Source: an uncultured Ruminococcus sp.
GTDB lineage: Bacteria > Bacillota > Clostridia > Oscillospirales > Ruminococcaceae
Length of the DNA: 10,561 nt
Assembly: GCA_946531975.1 (NCBI GenBank)
Contig: CAMNAY010000036.1
Span: forward strand, 1 to 10,561
Reading direction: 5' to 3'
Part shown: positions 7,094 through 10,561 of the stretch, one piece after another
Numbering within the stretch: position 1 is the stretch's first letter
How the letters are laid out: each line of letters opens with the position of its first letter
Program-made: the position numbers and the translations under genes
Notes under the pieces: model-generated
What the model was told of the DNA's origin: nothing
The model's database searches: none
The model's input: the letters and a program-made list of their open reading frames with translations, nothing else

Positions 7094-7140
7094 AATCTCT
7101 GTATTTCTCTTGAAATCTCTCTCATTTGCTCGATTTCTCG
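7094..7140. repeat. Five tandem, degenerate 10-bp units, helically phased
   Basis: On the plus strand the heptamers AATCTCT (7094), TTTCTCT (7104), AATCTCT (7114), ATTTGCT (7124) and TTTCTCG (7134) begin exactly 10 bp apart. The minus strand is correspondingly purine-rich (AGAGAWW). The block lies 35 bp upstream of the rplM -35 box and downstream of the carboxypeptidase-like gene's terminator. No open reading frame accounts for it. Confidence 0.6.
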
Positions 7141-7143
7141 TGT

Positions 7144-7185
7144 TTCATTTCAAAAATGAACGGCAGAGCGTTTTTGGCTCTGCCG
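7144..7185 (-). terminator. Terminator of the carboxypeptidase-like gene
   Basis: A perfect 9-bp stem (7161-7169 with 7177-7185) closes a 7-nt loop, 8 bp after the stop. The minus-strand sequence that follows is TTCATTTTTG, a T-rich tail. That tail is itself half of a second small palindrome (TTCATTT, 7144-7150, with AAATGAA, 7154-7160). Confidence 0.85.
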
Positions 7186-7193
7186 CTTGAAAA

Positions 7194-8579
7194 TCACTTC
7201 TTTTTCTGGTAATAGCCGGCTCTTGCAGCCGCACGTTTTTTGCGGTCCTCGTGATACTTGAACGCGAAATACACGCACAGTCCGATATAGACCAGCGAGA
7301 AGACGATTGCGAGGATGATCGTGGATTTCACATACTTTGAGGTAAAGAATCCGGGAATCTCGCTGAGGTTATATTTCCAGAAGGAGCGCTCGACGGTATT
7401 CGATGCAACGACATCGACCTCAACGAGCGTATCGCCCGAAAGCTTGAGCGTGACCTTGCCGAGCTTGGTGCCGACATAGACCGGCGCTTCGATCGAAGTC
7501 GGCCAGTCGCCGACCTTCTGCACGCTGTTGGTGTCCATGGTATCGCACCAGATGCAGGAATAGCCGTCCACCGGTCTGACGATGACATAGTCTGCGCCGT
7601 CCTTGGCGTTTGTGACCTTGATCTCGCCGAGTGCCTGCTGATCAGTCAGGATATTGCGGAAGGACAGATGCAGGAATGCCCAGTCGAGAATATTGGCGGC
7701 ATCTTCGAGGTGATAGAAGTGGTTTTTGCCCTCTGCATCGGTCATAGGCGCATTCATGCAGATCAGCAGATAGTTGACGCCGTCGCGGGAGGCTTTGCAG
7801 GCGATGCTTCTGCCGCCCTCCTCGGAGTTTCCGGTCTTGATGCCGCGGGCGCCGTTATAATAGTATTCGCTGCCCTCAATGACCATGAGGTTGGAGTGTC
7901 CCCATGTCCACTGCTCGGTTTTTCCGAGGCCGCCGGCAGTGGGCGGTGTATAGCTGCTTGCACAGGCGATCGTCTCAAATCTCGGCAGTGTCATTGCATA
8001 TGCGAGCAGGGTCATCATGTCACGGGCAGTCGTGAGCTGACGCGGGCTGTAAAGCTGACCGGCAGTTGTGAAGCGGGTACTTGCCATGCCCAGCTCCTCT
8101 GCCTTGGCATTCATCATATTGACAAAGCCTTCCACACTGCCGCCGAACTGCTCCGCAAGCATATAGTCTGCTTCGCAGGACGATGTCAGCATCATCGCAT
8201 AGAGCAGATCCTCGACGGTCAGCGTATCGCCCGCCTCGATGCCGGCGCGGCGAAGGTCAGACTGATGCTCCTCATTTGCAAACAGGCTGTACATCTCATC
8301 CTTTGCGGTCACGGTAACTGCTGCGAGGTCGGGGCAGTTTTCCAGTACCAGCACAGCCGTCATAATCTGTGACAGGGCTGCGGGACTTTCCTTCATGTCC
8401 GCATTTTTCTCATAAACGATCTCGCCGACGTCAAGATTCATCAGCACGGCAGCATCACTCTGCACTGTGCAGTTCGGTGTGAACAGCAGTGCCTGCGCAC
8501 GGGCTGCCGGCAGGAAGCACAGCATCATGACTGCTGACACCGCCGCAGCAAGCACGGAAGCCAATAAGCGTTTACGCAT
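7194..8579 (-). CDS. Membrane-anchored D-Ala-D-Ala carboxypeptidase (DacF/PBP5-like) lacking the SxxK motif
   Basis: The fold is that of low-molecular-weight penicillin-binding proteins (peptidase S11), which trim the terminal D-Ala from peptidoglycan peptides. Numbered from the ATG at 8579 (461 residues): signal peptide 1-28 (cleavage after ARA), S11 domain about 30-300, a PBP5_C-like beta domain about 310-405, a membrane helix about 419-440 and a basic cytosolic tail. KTG is present at 248-250 (GIKTGNSEEGGR). Where active family members read PASTTKIMTA, this protein reads PAALSQIMTA (66-75): the nucleophile position is Ala68 and the general-base Lys position is Gln71. The SxN position reads Ser-Ser-Cys (133-135). 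The protein is therefore probably not a working serine carboxypeptidase. The start follows from AGGAG (8589-8593), 9 bp upstream; a longer TTG-started form is unlikely. Confidence 0.88.
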   Translation of the reverse strand: MRKRLLASVLAAAVSAVMMLCFLPAARAQALLFTPNCTVQSDAAVLMNLDVGEIVYEKNADMKESPAALSQIMTAVLVLENCPDLAAVTVTAKDEMYSLFANEEHQSDLRRAGIEAGDTLTVEDLLYAMMLTSSCEADYMLAEQFGGSVEGFVNMMNAKAEELGMASTRFTTAGQLYSPRQLTTARDMMTLLAYAMTLPRFETIACASSYTPPTAGGLGKTEQWTWGHSNLMVIEGSEYYYNGARGIKTGNSEEGGRSIACKASRDGVNYLLICMNAPMTDAEGKNHFYHLEDAANILDWAFLHLSFRNILTDQQALGEIKVTNAKDGADYVIVRPVDGYSCIWCDTMDTNSVQKVGDWPTSIEAPVYVGTKLGKVTLKLSGDTLVEVDVVASNTVERSFWKYNLSEIPGFFTSKYVKSTIILAIVFSLVYIGLCVYFAFKYHEDRKKRAAARAGYYQKKK

Positions 8580-8630
8580 CTTTTTCATCTCCTGTTGAAT
8601 CAAAAAGCTCTGCGTCTCCGGAACCGAAGG

Positions 8631-8662
8631 CGCGGTTAATCTTATTATACCAGAAAACCGCG
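8631..8662. repeat. Inverted repeat centred on the -10 box of the carboxypeptidase-like gene
   Basis: CGCGGTT (8631-8637) and AACCGCG (8656-8662) are perfect 7-bp inverted copies. Their centre (between 8646 and 8647) coincides with the centre of the TATAAT box at 8644-8649. This is the geometry of an operator for a dimeric regulator; no regulator gene is in the window. Confidence 0.45.
8644..8652 (-). promoter_or_regulatory. Extended -10 promoter of the carboxypeptidase-like gene
   Basis: The minus strand reads TGGTATAAT, a perfect extended -10, about 65 bp before the ATG. No good -35 hexamer is found at 16-18 bp, which is common for extended -10 promoters. The predicted untranslated leader is about 58 nt. 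Confidence 0.7.
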
Positions 8663-8723
8663 AAAAATGGAATACCTTTTCCGAAAAAATTAGGGAAGTC
8701 TTCAGAATCCTGCCGTTTTTATG

Positions 8724-8763
8724 AAAAAAGCGTCCGTTTCCGCCGAAAAACGGAACCGGACGC
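8724..8763 (-). terminator. Terminator of the rhomboid gene
   Basis: The arms 8730-8742 and 8751-8763 pair over 13 positions with one mismatch around an 8-nt loop. On the minus strand they are followed by six T (8724-8729). The stem begins 14 bp after the rhomboid stop. Confidence 0.92.
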
Positions 8764-8777
8764 CGGATTGTTTCCGA

Positions 8778-9380
8778 TCATTCCGCAGCTTCCTGCGCAT
8801 CCTTCTTCGGCTTGGTGATGAGCCAGCCGAAGGCAGTTCCGCAGATGCCGCCGACAATATGTCCCATCTGGGAAATATTGTCATTGGGGTTGGTCAAACC
8901 GGTGATGATCTCACCGCTGAGATAAATCAGCGCGACAAGGATCAGCGTAATCGGGATTTTGCCCTTGCGGAAATTGGCAAAGGAGCTGAGCAGAATCAGC
9001 ATGAAGGCGATGCCGCTGGCGCCGAGCAGTGCAACATGCGGGAACAGCAGCACCTGAAGCATACCGGTCACAAAGGCAGTGACGCCCATCATTTCCAGCA
9101 GGGATTTCGAGCCGTATTTCTCCTCCAGCATCGGACCAACCAGAAGAATCACCGTGAAATTATTGATAAAGTGCGCATAGTTCGCATGTCCCAGCACATA
9201 GCTGAAGGTGCGGAACCACTGCATCGGGCTGTAAAAATGTGTCCGGTAGACCGAGAACAGCCAGCGGTTTGTCCAGCCGCCGGTGATGAAATTCAGCACC
9301 AGCGTACAGAGGGCGGCAAGCGAAAAGGTCAGGATGACCGGTGCATTATACTGAAATTTACCGAGTATTTTTTTGAACAT
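8778..9380 (-). CDS. Rhomboid family intramembrane serine protease
   Basis: Rhomboids cut membrane helices within the bilayer. From the ATG at 9380 the protein has 200 residues and about six membrane helices (near 13-32, 70-84, 95-114, 118-136, 141-160 and 172-188). The catalytic serine lies in GASG (Ser122) and the catalytic histidine in GHIVGGICG (His174). The HANYAHFINN stretch (65-74) supplies the conserved His70 and Asn74 of the second helix, followed by the LEEKYGS loop. Both members of the Ser-His dyad are present, so the enzyme is probably active; its substrate is unknown. The start is chosen because GGAGG (9388-9392) lies 7 bp upstream. The open frame continues further 5' to 9551, but that extension spans the promoter and is Cys-rich with no family resemblance. 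The gene is monocistronic, with its own promoter and terminator. Confidence 0.92.
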   Translation of the reverse strand: MFKKILGKFQYNAPVILTFSLAALCTLVLNFITGGWTNRWLFSVYRTHFYSPMQWFRTFSYVLGHANYAHFINNFTVILLVGPMLEEKYGSKSLLEMMGVTAFVTGMLQVLLFPHVALLGASGIAFMLILLSSFANFRKGKIPITLILVALIYLSGEIITGLTNPNDNISQMGHIVGGICGTAFGWLITKPKKDAQEAAE

Positions 9381-9383
9381 ATC

Positions 9384-9424
9384 GCATCCTCCGTTCTGAA
9401 AATTCTGCTGCATCCTTCGGATGC
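9384..9424 (-). promoter_or_regulatory. Repeated GGATGC leader elements able to form alternative hairpins
   Basis: In transcript sense the leader has GCATCC (9419-9424), GAA, then GGATGC (9410-9415). A second GGATGC (9384-9389) overlaps the ribosome binding site. The first element could pair with either copy. The predicted transcript start (near 9422) falls inside the first element, so the palindrome may instead act at the DNA level as an operator over the start site. Confidence 0.4.
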
Positions 9425-9428
9425 TCTT

Positions 9429-9457
9429 ATTATAGCATTTCCCGCACCGTTTGTCAA
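9429..9457 (-). promoter_or_regulatory. Consensus sigma-A promoter of the rhomboid gene
   Basis: The minus strand has TTGACA (9452-9457) and TATAAT (9429-9434) with a 17-bp spacer, an exact match to consensus. It lies between the terminator of the upstream sulfhydrylase gene and the rhomboid start, giving an untranslated leader of about 42 nt. Confidence 0.93.
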
Positions 9458-9472
9458 TTACACAAACGCAGC

Positions 9473-9506
9473 AAAACACCGGTGCGGGCCAGCACACCGG
9501 TGTTTT
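9473..9506 (-). terminator. Terminator of the sulfhydrylase gene
   Basis: A perfect 12-bp stem (AAAACACCGGTG, 9473-9484, with 9495-9506) encloses a 10-nt loop. On the minus strand the stem ends in TTTT, followed by GC. It lies 66 bp after the sulfhydrylase stop and just before the rhomboid promoter. Confidence 0.85.
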
Positions 9507-9572
9507 ACAAACGCGATTCTCAAATACAAATAAAGGAGGTATCTTCTGCAATTCAAGGGAATGGGGGGGAGA

Positions 9573-10561
9573 TTACACCGCCGCAAAGCCTTTCTCAAGG
9601 TCTGCGATGATATCATCAATGTGTTCGGTGCCGATGGACAGGCGGATTGTTGCCTGCGTGATGCCCTGATCGAGCAGCTCCTCATCGGTCAGCTGGGAGT
9701 GGGTTGTCGTCGCGGGGTGAATGACGAGCGACTTGACATCTGCGACATTTGCGAGCAGGGAGAAGATTTCGAGGTGGTCGATGAAGGCATGTGCTTCCTT
9801 CTGACCGCCCTTGATTTCAAAGGTGAAGATGCTGCCGCCGCCGTTCGGGAAATACTTCTGATAGAGGGCATGATCCGGATGATCCGGCAGCGAGGGGTGA
9901 TTGACCTTTGCGACCTTCGGGTGATTCTTCAGGTACTCGACGACCTTCTTCGTATTTTCCGCATGGCGCTCCAGACGCAGGGAGAGCGTCTCAGTACCCT
10001 GAAGCAGCAGGAATGCCGCAAACGGGGAGATTGCCGCGCCCTGATCGCGCAGAAGAATCGCACGGATATAGGTCACGAATGCAGCCGGACCGACCGCATC
10101 GGCAAAGGAAATACCGTGATAGCTGGGGTTTGCGTCGGCAATCGGCGCATACTTTCCGCTCGCCTTCCAGTCAAACTTGCCGGAATCGACGATGATGCCG
10201 CCCAGCGTCGTGCCGTGACCGCCGATGAACTTGGTTGCGGAATGCACAACGATGTCAGCGCCGTGTTCGATCGGACGGATGAGGAACGGCGTGCCGAAGG
10301 TGTTGTCGATCACGAGCGGCAGACCGTGCTTGTGCGCGATCTCCGCAATCGCGTCGATATCCGGAATATCGGAATTCGGATTGCCGAGCGTTTCGAGGTA
10401 GACCGCCTTGGTGTTCGGCTGAATGGCCGCTTCAATTTCCGCGAGGTTGTGTGCATCGACAAAGGTGGTGTCGATGCCGAACTGCGGGAGCGTGTGTGCG
10501 AGCAGATTATAGCTGCCGCCGTAAATGGTCTTCTGCGCGACGATATGCTCCCCCTTCTGTG
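9573..10561 (-). CDS. metY: O-acetylhomoserine sulfhydrylase, PLP-dependent (5' truncated)
   Basis: The enzyme makes homocysteine from O-acetylhomoserine and sulfide in methionine synthesis. Only the C-terminal 328 residues are present, of about 430 usual; the frame runs open through the right edge, so the start is outside. The Cys/Met-metabolism PLP family is clear. YGGSYNLL lies near fragment residues 13-20, ETLGNPNSDIPD near 56-67, and the aspartate loop VIDNTFGTP at 83-91. The PLP-binding lysine is Lys110 in HSATKFIGGHG. The region ANVADVKSLVIHPATTTHSQL and the carboxylate-binding RLSIGTEH follow near the end. The NTFGTP and GGHGTTLGG segments and the long insert after the lysine favour the sulfhydrylase (MetY/Met17) branch over cystathionine gamma-synthase. 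A GTG at 10313 is an internal valine, not a start. Confidence 0.93.
   Translation of the reverse strand, partial: QKGEHIVAQKTIYGGSYNLLAHTLPQFGIDTTFVDAHNLAEIEAAIQPNTKAVYLETLGNPNSDIPDIDAIAEIAHKHGLPLVIDNTFGTPFLIRPIEHGADIVVHSATKFIGGHGTTLGGIIVDSGKFDWKASGKYAPIADANPSYHGISFADAVGPAAFVTYIRAILLRDQGAAISPFAAFLLLQGTETLSLRLERHAENTKKVVEYLKNHPKVAKVNHPSLPDHPDHALYQKYFPNGGGSIFTFEIKGGQKEAHAFIDHLEIFSLLANVADVKSLVIHPATTTHSQLTDEELLDQGITQATIRLSIGTEHIDDIIADLEKGFAAV

Noticed and set aside
7668..8372. Plus-strand open frame of 234 codons opposite the carboxypeptidase-like gene
   Set aside because: It is antisense to a well-supported gene, has no ribosome binding site or family resemblance, and its composition (Cys/His/Ile-rich) is typical of a shadow frame.
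8721..9533. Plus-strand open frame of 270 codons across the rhomboid gene
   Set aside because: It runs through the rhomboid terminator and promoter on the opposite strand and shows no protein-family signal.
9532..9540. AAAGGAGGT, a perfect plus-strand ribosome binding site match near the end of the sulfhydrylase gene
   Set aside because: No ATG, GTG or TTG stands at a suitable distance; the first ATG is over 20 bp away. The open frame that follows is only the antisense of metY.
9381..9551. 57-residue N-terminal extension of the rhomboid
   Set aside because: The extension would span the consensus promoter and the upstream gene's terminator; the ATG at 9380 has its own GGAGG site and gives normal family length.
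9563..9569. Run of seven G just beyond the sulfhydrylase stop codon
   Set aside because: It is outside any coding frame and not repeated; a single homopolymer does not support phase variation or a structured element.
1..10561. Mobile elements, CRISPR arrays, toxin-antitoxin pairs, tRNA or rRNA genes
   Set aside because: I found no transposase, integrase, regularly spaced direct repeats, paired small operon of that type or tRNA/rRNA-like sequence. The gene content is core chromosomal and the operon boundaries are clean.

Overview
The window looks like chromosomal DNA of a moderately high-GC clostridial Firmicute, most likely Oscillospiraceae/Ruminococcaceae. The basis is a CdaA/CdaR c-di-AMP operon, strong AGGAGG-type ribosome binding sites, near-consensus sigma-A promoters and the character of the individual proteins. 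Species cannot be fixed from this sequence alone. I see no IS element, phage gene, CRISPR array, tRNA or rRNA. Ten protein genes are supported; the first and last run off the window.

Plus strand, 1-5336. A truncated HlyD/MacA-type adaptor gene and a MacB-type ABC permease gene form the end of a transport operon closed by a hairpin terminator (2658-2706). A TTGCAA-17-TATACT promoter then starts a two-gene operon: cdaA (diadenylate cyclase, with an unusual basic Pro/Ala-rich C-terminal tail) and cdaR (YbbR regulator). The two genes overlap by 8 bp. The operon ends at a strong terminator at 5298-5336, with no glmM following.

Minus strand, 5353-10561. Read in the direction of transcription from the right edge: a truncated O-acetylhomoserine sulfhydrylase (metY-type); a small rhomboid intramembrane protease with its own consensus promoter; a D-Ala-D-Ala carboxypeptidase-like membrane-anchored protein whose catalytic Ser-x-x-Lys motif is missing; the rplM-rpsI ribosomal operon behind a perfect TTGACA-17-TATAAT promoter; and a small lysine-free protein with a Pro-rich stalk and a C-terminal domain resembling those of exosporium/collagen-like surface proteins. 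Each unit is closed by its own hairpin.

Several genes concern the cell envelope (cdaA/cdaR, the carboxypeptidase-like protein, the rhomboid, the adaptor/permease pair and the surface-like protein), but separate promoters and terminators argue against one operon. The most interesting items are the apparently dead carboxypeptidase, the CdaA tail, the BclA-like lysine-free protein, a 10-bp-phased repeat upstream of the rplM promoter, and symmetric elements at the carboxypeptidase and rhomboid promoters. I found no convincing wholly new multi-gene system.
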